NCBI GenBank assembly: GCA_903772945.1
Contig: CAICTM010000059.1
Span: 78,501-142,500 of the forward strand
Direction of reading: 5' to 3'
Source of the DNA: Seminavis robusta
Lineage: Eukaryota > Bacillariophyta > Bacillariophyceae > Naviculales > Naviculaceae
DNA: 64,000 bases
In this document: positions 1 to 11,400 of the stretch, in pieces
How positions within the stretch are numbered: position 1 is the stretch's first letter
Layout of the letters: every line of letters begins with the position of its first letter
Program-made: the position numbers and the translations under genes
The notes under the pieces: generated by a model
The model's input: the letters and a program-made list of their open reading frames with translations, nothing else
Told to the model about the DNA's origin: nothing
Database searches by the model: none

Positions 1-1
1 C

Positions 2-91
2 GTGGCGTCGGCTGCTGCCAAATGGGACAAAGACACCAAGGATTGCTTTGACCCAAGCAGCTTTGAGTACGAGTTTGAACGGCAGCCTTAA
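2..91 (+). CDS. 3' end of a protein-coding gene cut by the window edge
   Basis: The frame starting at base 2 is open from the left edge to a TAA at 89-91 and encodes 29 residues ending FERQP. The peptide is mixed and protein-like (KWDKDTKDCFDPSSF). The frame is too short to assign a family and the start lies outside the window. A perfect 22-bp palindrome follows about 20 bp after the stop. The call rests only on the open frame at the edge, so it is moderate. Confidence 0.4.
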   Translation: MASAAAKWDKDTKDCFDPSSFEYEFERQP

Positions 92-1474
92 GCTACCTCA
101 AGCTACTAGTAGACTAGTAGACTAGTCTACTAGTAGTAGTACCGGTGCGGCAACACCAACAACTGAGGGGGCGAACACAGCAGCAGCAGCAGCAGCACAG
201 GAAGGAAAGGAACACTCTTGGTTATTCGCTGGTCCAAGTCCTTTGCATCCATTATTAAGAAACACTGATTTCATCATAAACTTCATACTATTAGCATATC
301 ATAGCTCTACTAATCCATTACCATTACTACTAAAAGAGAAAGAGTGACACAAAACCTTGCCTTGCCCTTTCTACCAAGTAGGTACTGGTAGCTAGCTAGT
401 ACTTAGCTGTGGTTTCAAGTCTGCAGCTAGCTAGTACTAGCTAGTAGCCAATGTTAGCTCTAGATAGCATGCTGTGGACTGTGGAGTTGAAAGAGCGAAC
501 TGGGGATTGCAGCCTGAAGTGTGTAACTGTTTTCGGTGCGTTGGGCACGTGAGCTACTACAGTACTACATGTACCACCAAAACACCACCAAAACAGGTAG
601 AGGCAGTATGAGCTAGCCAAAACAGAGAGGACGAGAGGACGGTTGTGTTGGAGTGGTTGATCGCTCCAGAAGCAAGGTAGACTACTGTACCGGTACAGTA
701 TCATTGTACAAGCAAGGGGGTCTGTTGCTTGGTTATTCTAGTCAGGTGTTAGTGGCTGCAGAGCTGCAGATAGACTACGGTAGTACATACAGTAGATAAC
801 AAACTCAGATCCAGAGAGGCGATGGGGCGTTGAGCTGATTCGATTCGATTCAATCGTCCACTTATGGCTGGCTGCATGGCCATACATGTAGTATCATAAT
901 ACTAGCTACCGGTAGTACATGTAGTGGCTCCTTGTTGGCGAGGGCTACAGTACTGGTACAAACTCTGTTTGGTGGTGATGCTTCGGTTTAAATTTAACTA
1001 TCTCCATGTAGACTAGCTTCAACAGCTGCTTCGACTATGTCCAGGTGCCTGGTGATTGGGTACATGTAAAGCAAGGAGGCACCTTGTGGAGAAGGGGGGT
1101 GGGAGACGAGATTGACCTGCGGTAGCATGCGACGGCGCCAGATATCTAGATTCTTGGTTGTCAATCTTAGGGTTACGGTACAGTAGAAGTCCAAGATTCC
1201 GAGCTTCCCGCTACACTGGCTTGAAATGTAATCTTGAACGGGAACGCTATGGTTCTTGCGTTAAATCTCTGCCTTCCCGAATGTCCCCTCAGGACTGGGT
1301 CATGGTCTTTGTGCGTCAAAAGCATTAAAGGAACTGCGTTGAAGCAGTTAACGGATCTTGGTTGACGGTGTTAATTGCAGACCCACAAAGATGGAGGAAG
1401 CATGGTCACAATTTCCTGGCAGAAAGCAACTTTTAGTAACAACAACAACCAAGCAGAGCAACAAAAGAAGCACC
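92..1474. other. Spacer, no supportable gene
   Basis: No convincing coding frame lies here on either strand. The DNA is rich in short palindromic words (CTAGCTAG, ACTAGT, TACCGGTA, TACATGTA), including the perfect 22-bp palindrome at 113-134 and a CAG run at about 180-197. The last part is presumably promoter and 5'UTR of the secreted protein gene starting at 1475. Confidence 0.5.
113..134. repeat. Perfect 22-bp palindrome after the first stop codon
   Basis: The stretch is made of ACTAGTAG, ACTAGT and CTACTAGT, and is identical to its own reverse complement over 22 bases with no loop. It sits about 20 bp after the stop of the left-edge gene, inside a wider run of CTAGTAG words. It could extrude as a hairpin or mark the 3' end of the transcript, but that is inference. 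Confidence 0.6.
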
Positions 1475-2245
1475 ATGACAAGGCTACAGCTACAACTGCT
1501 TCTGATTCAACTCATTCTGGGGACTCCAATAGCGATGGTGAATGCTGGTCTGTATAGCGTGGCTTATGGGTGGAGATGGATTGAAGGGCATGAGTGCAGT
1601 CCGCAAGATCTGAATGAATTGGCCAGAATAACCAGAAGAGAAATTGCTTTGGCCAATAATCTTCCTGGACTTGAGCAAGCAGCCGGATGGACTGGACTAA
1701 GGCGGCCACCAAGTACAGATCCTCCTACAGATCCTCCTACAGATCCTCCTACTGAAGCCCCAATAAGTCAACCCACTGAAGCCCCCACTGACCCTCCTAC
1801 TGAAGCTCCCACAGACCCTCCTACAAGTCCACCCACTGAAGCCCCCGAAGACTCGAGCCTTAGTGGCGGCAACAGAAACCCAGATGACTTCAGACGCAAG
1901 CTACTGGCTGCTGTTGCTGCTGCTGAAGCTGAAGCTCCACAAGAAGTCCCTGAAGACCAAGATGAAAATCAAGACCAAGATGAAAGGCGGCTGAACTTCG
2001 GCTGCTGGGAACGTACGCTGTGCCAACGCGGAGAAATAGATTTCTACTGCGATCACTGTCCTTGCTGCAACTCATCGTCACGGCGGCAACTGATGCTTCG
2101 TGTCAATGCCAAAAACCAAAGAGACCTAGAAGCTACCATGGCCACAGTCAGGACCAACACGAACTTACAAGTGCAAGAGAATCCACAACTCTCCGCTTGT
2201 GTCGACCAAAACACTTTTTTCTACGAATTCCACCAGGAGGAGTGA
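1475..2245 (+). CDS. Secreted protein with P-T-D-P-P-T repeat linker
   Basis: This 256-residue protein starts with a clear signal peptide: MTRL, then a Leu/Gln/Ile-rich core ending near MVNAG. I chose ATG 1475 because it has a CACC-ATG context and places the signal peptide at the N terminus; the frame is open upstream to an ATG at 1391. A short N-terminal region (residues about 25-95) is followed by a linker of PTDPPT and PTEAP units (bases about 1719-1845, a 12-bp DNA repeat). An acidic Ala/Glu/Gln stretch and a C-terminal domain with a Cys cluster (CWERTLC and CDHCPCC) follow. Such linkers are common in secreted diatom proteins. The ends are not recognised, so no function is assigned. The Cys-rich end suggests a disulfide-stabilised extracellular domain. 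It appears to be a single exon. Confidence 0.75.
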   Translation: MTRLQLQLLLIQLILGTPIAMVNAGLYSVAYGWRWIEGHECSPQDLNELARITRREIALANNLPGLEQAAGWTGLRRPPSTDPPTDPPTDPPTEAPISQPTEAPTDPPTEAPTDPPTSPPTEAPEDSSLSGGNRNPDDFRRKLLAAVAAAEAEAPQEVPEDQDENQDQDERRLNFGCWERTLCQRGEIDFYCDHCPCCNSSSRRQLMLRVNAKNQRDLEATMATVRTNTNLQVQENPQLSACVDQNTFFYEFHQEE

Positions 2246-5053
2246 GTAGATCTAAATTGACACACTTGTACACGGGGGGCTACAGTGTCATCTTGCACAT
2301 ATAATTTATAAGGGACAAACTTTTTGATTTTTCCTACCGCTTTTTAAAAGTGTATCATAGGGCTGGCTAACCAACAGTAATGGATGAGCTAAGGAGGAGA
2401 GGAAGCAAGGCTACCCTGCCGTATAGCTAGCTACTCTAGCTAGCTAGCCAGTTATTTCCAAGGACTTGAAGGGTGGAAGCTTCGACCGGTCACAGGCAGC
2501 TTCGCCTTCAGGGTAAAATGACTGGAGCTAGCTATTAATAGTCAACTGGTAGCCACTAAAATGCACACCGACTGCCTGACTCGACTCACACACCGGTGAG
2601 CAGTGCCGTAGCCAAGAGACATTGCAGTCCGCAGTCACACGCGTCTCATTTTCCCAGGTCTGCCCCATGTTCCGCAGGGACATGTAGCTCGTAGCTCGTT
2701 GGCCCAGTCAACCCTTCCTACGGTAGTACGGTAGCTCTAGCTACATGTAGCTTCAGTTCCTGGTCTTATTGGGAGTTCGGAACATGTATCGAAGGATCCC
2801 TTTCCCTTTGAACCCAAATTGATGCTTGTCGCTTCGCTGATGGCTACCGGTAGCAAATAAGCAAAAGTAGGCTAGATGAGACAAGCAAGCAATAGTAGAA
2901 CCGCACCTGGGCTTTCCTCCGCTTGCTTGCAGAGGAGACCAGAGAGCCATTGAATACAGTACCTACTATCTATCGGTACTTTCTACGACGACGCAATCTT
3001 TTGCACTTGTCTTCGTCCAATCGAAACTTGCTTTTCCGTTCTTCCCTTGTACTGGCAATGCTTCTTCTTGAGCAGCCTCTTGAAATGCTCCTTTGGCCTC
3101 GTTCGTCTGACACCACTGCAAGTTGTACCGGTAAATGTAGCACTTTGTCCTTCGTTTTAGTCTTCTTTGAAATTGGCACTGGCAGCACCGGTCTCCTCGC
3201 AAATCTTCTCTCGACAAAGTCTTGAAGGCTTCTTGGAACAAGAACTCGTCGAACTCCTCTGCCAGATGTGCGGGCCTTTTCTCCTGCTGCATCTCGTTCA
3301 TGTTGTCGAAGACGGCTTCCAAATCTCATCTTGTTTCTTTGATCAGTATCAGTACTTTTAAGAAATAATTGTTTATTTGTGACATCATCTCCTTTTGTCC
3401 TTTGACAACAGCCACCAGGTACCAGGTAGTGTACAGCACCAGGCAGACAGCGCGCAGCATCTTGTTCCTGGTCTTGTCGGTACTCACGTGATGATTCGAT
3501 TCCCACGATGGTGTACAAGTAGATTTGAGTTTCCGTGGTAAACTTTCCGCCATTCACACTTGCTTTGCCCTTCTTTGGCCACACCTACACTCAATTTGCG
3601 CAGGATTAGACAAGAACAAGTGTTAAACTATGGCCATTGGTGGAAAGGTGATCCTCGCTACCTGTCCACACCTTCACATTATCGTTCTGGGATTGCAAGT
3701 CGGTACTCTTTTCGTTGCTACACGGAATGCCTGCAATCAGCTTGAGATGAACTATGTTATCGTATGATCCTAGCTATAGTGCGTAGAACCAGGGAAAGTA
3801 CCGGTAGGCAAGTGGGCAGCCAATAGGTTCCGAATGGTACATGTAGTACGGTACAGTGGAGGGAAAGCAAGCAAAGTCCTTAGTTAGAGCGAGACAGAGG
3901 AGGGAGTGTGTGAGAGAGAGAAATCTACGAATATTTCGAGTGATGAGTCTATAACGATCCCCAATTTAGTTCAGGCGAAGATTCATTCATGTCGATGTCG
4001 CGGCGAGAAAGCAAGCAAAACCTGGCCGAATGAATGATGATGAGCGACTATCACGCAAGCAACTCGAAGAATGATTCAATCGAATCAGAAGCAAGCAGAA
4101 CAATCTGAAGGAGCAGAGGGCACGGTGGTACTACCGGTATGCATACTGGTACATCGCTCTTTAGAAGGAACTACGACAATGAGTGCCTGGCTGGCCAAGG
4201 TCGAAACATACATTTCACCGTCTCGAGCCAACTCACGCGCTCATGATTCGATTCACCATTCCTCGGGATGGAGAATCAATCTCTCATCTCCACTGGAGTA
4301 CTCGAGTACCAACAATAGCACAATAGCTAGCTAGCCACTGTCCAAAACCAAGCCGGCTTTGCTTCGCACCACATGACCAACGCACCTTTACTGTCCATGT
4401 AGTCTCGTCCTCGTCAACAGCAACCAGCAACTGGATAACTCGTCAATATTGTATGTGAGCTCAACTTACTGCATCCTTACCTTGTCTGTTGTGGTGAAAT
4501 CCATGAACGGATCGATGAGATGCCACATATAAACCTTAGACTAGAGCACTTTTTGGCTGGATACTGGTAGAGCTATCCATCGGTAGGTAGCGGTAGCTAC
4601 CGGTAGTGCTCTAGTAAAATACAAAATCAAGGCAATACTTACAGGGTGTAGGAGTACCGGTACTCTTTCGGACGGTCCGGTCACACGAAGAATGCACCAA
4701 GGAATATGCTGTGAACGACGAACGGGGGATGCTCCAGTACTGAGTTCGTACTGTACTCAGCAGTTGGTAATGTAGTAGTCCCCTGGTTAAATTACCTTGC
4801 GAGTGTCCACCCTATGCTCACCCTTCGTTTTGACACGATCAATGGATCCTTGTGCATCCAGCTTCGTTCAGCTGTATTCTACATAGTTCTCCTCCTTGTG
4901 CTCTTTTTTTGGTTTGAAGTTTGAAGCGGACAGATTACTGTCCAGGCCCACAAAAATTTAATTTGCAGTTGCTCACAATTTCAACTTGCCGATGACACAC
5001 TAGCTAGCACACTATTATAATAATAGCTACTGAGTACAGTAGATCCCTCCACC
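2246..5053. other. Long spacer with at most one weak minus-strand gene
   Basis: Nearly 2.8 kb lie between the secreted P-T protein and the peroxidase-Hint gene. Apart from the weak minus-strand candidate at 2970-3553, nothing looks coding. The sequence carries many TACCGGTA, CTAGCTAG and TACATGTA words and AT-rich stretches. The final part, with a TATTATAATAATAG stretch at about 5012-5030, is probably the promoter of the gene starting at 5054. Confidence 0.4.
2970..3553 (-). CDS. Doubtful spliced gene for a small secreted or membrane protein
   Basis: On the minus strand one frame reads from 3553 through a hydrophobic stretch (LRAVCLVLYTTWYLVAVVKG, residues about 33-52). It is interrupted by a single TGA and then continues in the same frame with an acidic helical segment (EEFDEFLFQEAFKTLSRED). 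A GT...AG intron of 69 bp, phase 0, from the GTACTG donor to an acceptor in ATGCAG would remove the stop, but no choice is compelling. No domain is recognised. It could equally be a pseudogene or chance open frames. Confidence 0.2.
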
Positions 5054-7509
5054 ATGATGTTCTACAACTCTATTCTTTCTGGCATGTTTGCCTGCCTCTT
5101 TCTTTGCTGTCCACGGCACACGTACGTGCACGCCCAGGATGTCAACACTTTCTATCAAGTGCACGACCTGGTCCGCAATGGCTTCGGGGACTCCAACTTC
5201 AAGACGATTGTTAGACTTGCCTTTCATGATGCAATGGGGGGCGTGGACGGCAGATTACAAGAATCCGATTCCGAGCACAATGGCCTCTTGGGAGTGTTGG
5301 AAGACTTGGGCGATCTGTATGATGACAATCAAGCCGATCTCAGCCCCTTGGGCCGGTCGGATTTCTTTGCATGGGCCTATATCAGCGCATTCTATCGTAA
5401 GTCAGCCCAAAGCAACACGATGGACGTGTGGCTGAATTGCAATGGCTATTGCTCAATTTCAATTCACGTTTGATATTAAATGTTCTGTATTTTGACTTTT
5501 TTAATTCCACTCCACAGTGACAGTTCCTGGCAATCCCCCGTGGGTTCCCTTGAACTTTGGAAGGGCAGACGTGGGCAATGGAGCCTCTGAGGACAAGCCT
5601 CCTGGTGGAGAGTTTGGCAGCCCGGACCATTCGGCTGTTCTCAGCTATTTCTCCTCCAACTTTGGCTTTAGTGAAAATGATGCTGCAATCATTCTCGGTG
5701 CTCATACGTTGGGCGGAGCAGACACTGGGAATTCGGGCTTTACTGGGTATGCAATCAATTGACTGACGAAATGTACATGTAGCTCCTTGGTTGCTCTGTT
5801 CTTACTCACTCGTTACTTGCAACAAATCCGTTCATCCGCATCCTTTTCAGTGACTGGACGGACACTCCGGACACGTTTGATTCTGAATATTACGAGACAA
5901 TGGAGGATCCTGGAGGCAGCGGTCGCTGGGAGCAGGTTGAGGAAGGCGACGTATTCCAATGGCGTTGGGGATGCAATGGTGGAGGAGGTTGCCGTGACCT
6001 TATGCTGAATGTTGGTATGTCGTGTCGATCTCTTTGAACTGTTTCAACGTTGGACGTGGGAGTTCCTTTGGATAACTCACGCTGCTGTACTTTATTCCTT
6101 GCCGTACCGTACAGACATGTCGCTTATGTTTGATATCACGTACGACAGTGAAGGTCGTGCCATCCTCCCAGCAGGATCTAGCTGCGACTCGGATCGTATC
6201 TTTGATGATTGCTTTCCTCGGCGGAGTGGTGGCACTGAGGACGTTGTCTCTGAGTTTTCAGGAGGAGGTAACGATGACAGCTTTCGTTCCCAATTTGCAG
6301 AGGTGTACGGTCGTCTGATTGACCGAGTCAAGACGTCCTCCTCTCTTAGTAGCATTTCGCAACCAGGGGATTGGCCCAATGGACTCGTAAGTACGACCCG
6401 TGATAATAAAGTCGCAGTGTATTGTCGTGAACCTCACGGACCAGCCAGGTAGACGCTAATCCGTTGCAAACTGTTTGTCTTGTGTGCGTGTGATTGTGTG
6501 ATTGTGTGAACAGGGTGATCTCAATGACGGTGACGGCGGTGACGGAGGTGACGGAGGAGGCAATGACAATCCTGACGGCAGTGGTGTCTGTTTCTCGGGA
6601 ATTGATACAGTGGAAGTCGAGAGCCGGGGACGCATCCCAATGAAAGATTTGAAGGTTGGCGATCTGGTTCGCAGTGGGCCCAGCAAGTCCGACTGGGAGC
6701 CCATCTATGGGTTTGGTCATTTGCACCCTACCAAATCTGCAGCGTACCTGCAGATCCACACCGAGGGGAATAGAACGCCTCTGGAACTGACGGGCAATCA
6801 CTTGATCTACAGCGTGGTCCAATCTACGTTGGAGTCTAAGCTGATCCCTGCAGCCCAGCTCAAGCCAGGAGACTTTGTGGAAGTGGTGGAAGTAATATCA
6901 GAGGGCGACAATGAGGCTGTACATGATGTGCACTTGCATTCCGTCACAGTGACCAAGATCACGAAGGTCAAAAGACGTGGGTTGTACATGCCATTGACTC
7001 CCAGCGGCAGAATCTTGGTGAATGGAGTCGTCTCCAGTTGCTACGTGTCTCTGAACGCTGAGCTGCCACCAAGTGTTGCCGAGTCGAGTTCCTGGTTCTT
7101 GTCAGAAAGTGCAGTGTTGCATTGGTGGCTAGCACCTCACCGCATTGCTGTAATGGCCGGCCTTTCTGGGTCCTTCATGGACGACATGGACGAGAATGGG
7201 TATCTCCAGTGGCTGATGTATGGAAAGAAATTGGCAGAGTACGCAGAAGACCAAGGTTTAATGATCCAAGTTGGATTGATTGGGTTTCCCTTGCTGGTTG
7301 TGTTGGCTGTCATCAACCTTTTGGAGGCTCTGGTTGGAGCTGCTGGAGTTCCCAAGTTGATCTTTTGGTTGCTAGTAATAGTCTGGCTGATCTGTACAAT
7401 CTGTACCGGTACAACAACGGTACAAGTTGGTCATGGCAAGCCTATGCATATTAATACCAGTACATGTACATGTACTGGGAAGGATCGCAACAAGAGCAGC
7501 CTGTTATGA
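5054..7509 (+). CDS. Secreted heme peroxidase fused to a Hedgehog-type Hint domain and membrane tail
   Basis: Exons 5054..5396, 5518..5746, 5851..6014, 6115..6386 and 6514..7509 join in phase to 667 residues; all four introns (100-127 bp) are GT-AG. Residues 1-28 are a signal peptide. A plant/fungal-type heme peroxidase follows: distal R54, F57 and H58 in RLAFHDA, then the DGRLQESDSEHNGL segment, proximal H177 in LGAHTLGG, and FDSEYYETM. A D/G-rich linker leads to a Hint domain from C362 (VCFSG) to about C512. It contains DLKVGDLV, the Thr-x-x-His block (LELTGNHLIY) and a Hog-like end (SSCYVSL). The rest has hydrophobic segments (about residues 580-650). Hog domains cut at their first Cys through a thioester, so the peroxidase may be released or modified; this is inference. 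The same module recurs at 22296-23534. Confidence 0.88.
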
Positions 7510-8454
7510 TCATGGTGGAGTACATCCTAGCGATACCCGTATCTTCTAGCCAGAGCCAGCTATAGAAGAGGATCGAAGTGAATTGAGTCGAGCTGTCTGC
7601 TAAATAGAATAAGTTTAAGTCTTTTCGATTTCTTTGTTAAGGCTTTTAGACCTGATGTCTTAGTTACCAAAGAGCGTCAGTCGGGTCGATCGGAGTGCGT
7701 CGAGGTGCGAGCTTGATTCACAATTTTTAATTAGAGACTTCTGTCGATCCAACCAAAATGAGACGTTGAATAGTTGACTGTAATGCTTTGGATACCAAAG
7801 TGGAATGCATTTTTAATTAAAGAAAGCGCAAGTGTTCCGAGTGGCATCAACTCCCCCACAAAACAAGCGCGACACAAGGCTGCATGATAGCCAGAGCACC
7901 AGAAGAGCATTGCACATGAATGAATGAAAGAAACCAGTGATCCCACATGTACAAAACGAAGCGACCATGATGACTGTCACTCCATCATAACAAACACAAC
8001 AAACACAACAGACAACAAGAAACAACATCGCTACAGACTACAGTACTACAGTAGCTAGATCATCTGTCTGCTCTGTCGCTCTCTCTACTCCAGCATTGCT
8101 GAAGCTTCAATCGAATTCCATCGTCAAGCCAAGATCAAGCCAAGCCATTGTGTCACCGATATACGTGGAGACTTCCTTCATTGATGAGCAGCTGATATCG
8201 ATTGAATTGCTACTGCTAAGCTACGCAACGCTAGGATACAAGGCAGCGCAATGATCTCACGTCACGCGTTGGCTTTTGAAATTTTTCATTCAGTCACGAA
8301 TTGGAGTCACGTTTTATAGCTACAAAGAGGGTCAGGAAGATTCAGTCAAGTTTCAGCTGACTTGAACCTGGCTATCTTGCTAGCTAGCTAGCACCTCCAA
8401 CTTGCAGCTTACAACTTGCACACCCATCCAGGCACTTGGATTGGATCTGGCAAG
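7510..8454. other. Spacer between peroxidase-Hint and FAS1 genes
   Basis: No supportable gene. The left part is 3'UTR-like and the right part should hold the promoter and 5' leader of the FAS1 gene. A perfect 16-bp palindrome (TGCTAGCTAGCTAGCA, 8378-8393) lies about 60 bp before that start codon. Confidence 0.4.
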
Positions 8455-11400
8455 ATGATACTGCCAAGCTTTACAATTGTGATGCAACTCCTTGCTCTGA
8501 TCATTTTGCAATCTGCACTACAAGTACCAGCTTCATCAGACATCCAGCAGACACGCTATCTACAACTGCAACCACAACCACAAAACAGCTCTGCTTCTGC
8601 ATATGATCCCAATGCTACTGCCACTCCTACAGATACTCCTACAGATACAGATACACCAGCAAACTCAACACGCTCACCAGCACCAACGAATCAAGTATCG
8701 CCCGGCACCTTTGCCCCCACTCCAACGCCGACAATACCGGTACCACTGGAAAGTAACTCCACCGCGTGGCCAACTGCGGCAGTCACAAACGACACTTCAC
8801 AACAACTACCGGTACATGCCAATGCCACCATACGACAATGTATTCTATCCTTGTTTCAAGCCGACTCAAATGGCGACAATTATCTAGATGCGGCCAACGA
8901 ATACATTCACTGGATAAACCAGCTCGTGGAAAACGATAACACCACGGATCCGTCCTTGCCGGAAGAGACGTTATCATTTTCAACACTCACTCCCCCTCTG
9001 CAAGAACTATTCATCACATATGCGGCGACCTATTCCGAAACAGATCATCTCGATATTCATGGCGCAAGACCAGGAACTCTTGTTACATCGCTACAACAGG
9101 GTCAAAGTCTAAATGACTTGTGTGAGGAGGCATTGATCCTCGTGGCAACAAATCGAAACAACACAAGCACTCAAGATGGTGCTAGCAACAGCAATAGCAA
9201 TAGCAATAGCAACGCGACGGATGCACCAACAAGCGACGTTGTCCGGGGAGACTATCCAATCCACGAAAACATTACAACACGAAACGAAACCGACAGCGTT
9301 TTAGAAGCTCTTTCGAGTGCCCTTTTCAATGAAGGAGGAGTCCCCACTCTTGTCAGTCTCCTGCAGTTGGCAAACTTGACGGAGACTTTATCCATCGCAT
9401 CCAACATCACCCTCTTTGCCCCAAGTGACACTGCATTCAACCAAATGAATCCAGAAGAATTGGCATTTGTGCAGCTTCCAGAGAACAGGGAGCTTTTGGT
9501 TGATATCCTCACGTATCACATGCTACCTAACAGTATCCTCCTTTCCACTGACTTTGTGGGAGGAAACAAACTGACTATGGTGAATGGGCGGATCACCACT
9601 TTGGGAATAGACCCCCCGCGAGTCAACGAAGCAGTCGTGAGTACTCCAGATGTCATTGCTGCGAACGGTGTGATTCACGTCATTGGGAACGTTCTGCTTC
9701 CCAACGTGCAAAGTCTCTTCACAGTGCCAGCAAACGACTCGTCCGTGGACGCCGCCGCCGAAGCCCAAAATGGGACTGATCCAAATGCTGGAAACGCCAC
9801 TGTCGCTGATGCACCGTCTGCTCCAACAAATGAGACAAACACCAGCCCAGACGATAGTACTACGCCCACTGGATCCAACTCGACGGCCTCCGCTCAAAAT
9901 GCCTCTACACCAGCTGGTTTCAACGCCACAGGTCCAAATGCTACTGTACCAGCGATTCCCAACGCCACCAACAGCCCCAATGCGACTTCACCAGCTTTTT
10001 CCAGCAATACTTCATCAGCTCTGAACACCACTGCGCCGAGTTCATCACCAACTGTGGCCGGTGCTACGAGTCCCAGTCCCACTGTTGCCCCGACTGACAA
10101 TCCCGGGCCAGCCCCCACCACGAGACCCATGAATTCTACACCAGCGAATGTGTGGGAGCTTCTTTTGACGCTGGAGAACATTAATTTGTTTCTGAACGGG
10201 CTAGAACAAGTCAACGTTGATAAGCTGCTTATTGATACAACCGAAATCTTCACCGTGTTCGCACCGGTGGACTCTGTGGTTCTACTCAACGAAGAGATCC
10301 AGTTTTTTGTTGACAATATCAACACATGGAGCCAGCACTTGACGGACATTTTGGAGCATCATCTTGTTGCGGGATCCTCGTTTCTAGCAGCAGAACTTTT
10401 CAATGGAGTTGCGGGGGATACGTTGACGTCGCTTGCAGGCGAGCCAGTCACTGTGCAGAATGACACGGTGGGTGGTCAATCTATAACGCAATCGGACCTA
10501 ATCTCTGCCAACGGTGTGGTTCACCTGCTGGATGGGATCTTGGCCGTGGATCGGCTCACCCAGAATCTGGCACAAATGTTGGAGAGTGGCCTAGGCGTAG
10601 CAACGAACCAGCGGCGGTTGCAAGATGGTCAAGAGTTTGCCAGAGTCGTTGGACTTCTCACTTCCACTGGGCTGATATCAGGTCCACGGCTCACGGAGAG
10701 ATCCATAAATGGTGCAACACTGCTGGCGCCCACAAATGGTGCATTTGCGCAGTACCAAGAGGAAGAGAACTCTCGAGATCTGCTCCTATATCATATGATT
10801 CCGAGAAATGTGTATGCAGAGATTGATAGCGGAACCAAGATGTTGGTGTCGACTGAGCATCCGACCGCCGACATGTGGGTGACAGTAGACGATGCTGGAA
10901 TGCTCCATTTCAATGGGAAACGGGCAGTGAGCGAAGTGCTTGGTCAAAACGGGTAAGTCTGTCTCGCCGTGGTCGTCTGCAGCACTGCTAACGTGCACTA
11001 ACCGATTCTGCTTATCGAAAGGGTGTTGCACGTGGTGGAGGAACTACTGGAGCCACCCTCTCTGGTCGATCTCTTCAGTCTGACCAATCATAACAGCAAC
11101 CTCAACATTGACATCATGAATGAATTCCTTCTGGCGTCGGACAGCGAGTTCTGGGAGAGCATTGGAGCTGATGGACGCGTAACTTTGTTTGTTCCTGTTG
11201 ATGACTACTTGGAAAACAATACACGCATTGAAGATCGAAGTCGCTTAGTGTCACCTCTCTGGAGCCAGCACTTGCGCGATCTGCTGTCAAATTTGATACT
11301 GTCACGGCCGTTCTCAAAAGATGAGTTGCTAGCTGTTGCTTCAAGAGGGGCAACTGTGCTCCCGACAATTGGCATGCAAAACTTGACAGTTGAGGTGGAC

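Noticed and set aside
5397-5473. Peroxidase reading continuing past FYR into RKSAQSN
   Set aside because: A consensus GTAAGT donor lies there, and joining to 5518 restores the peroxidase fold while the read-through soon stops.
9894-10349. Long minus-strand frame rich in Val/Gly/Leu
   Set aside because: It is the antisense of the P/T/N-rich linker and second FAS1 domain of the plus-strand gene.
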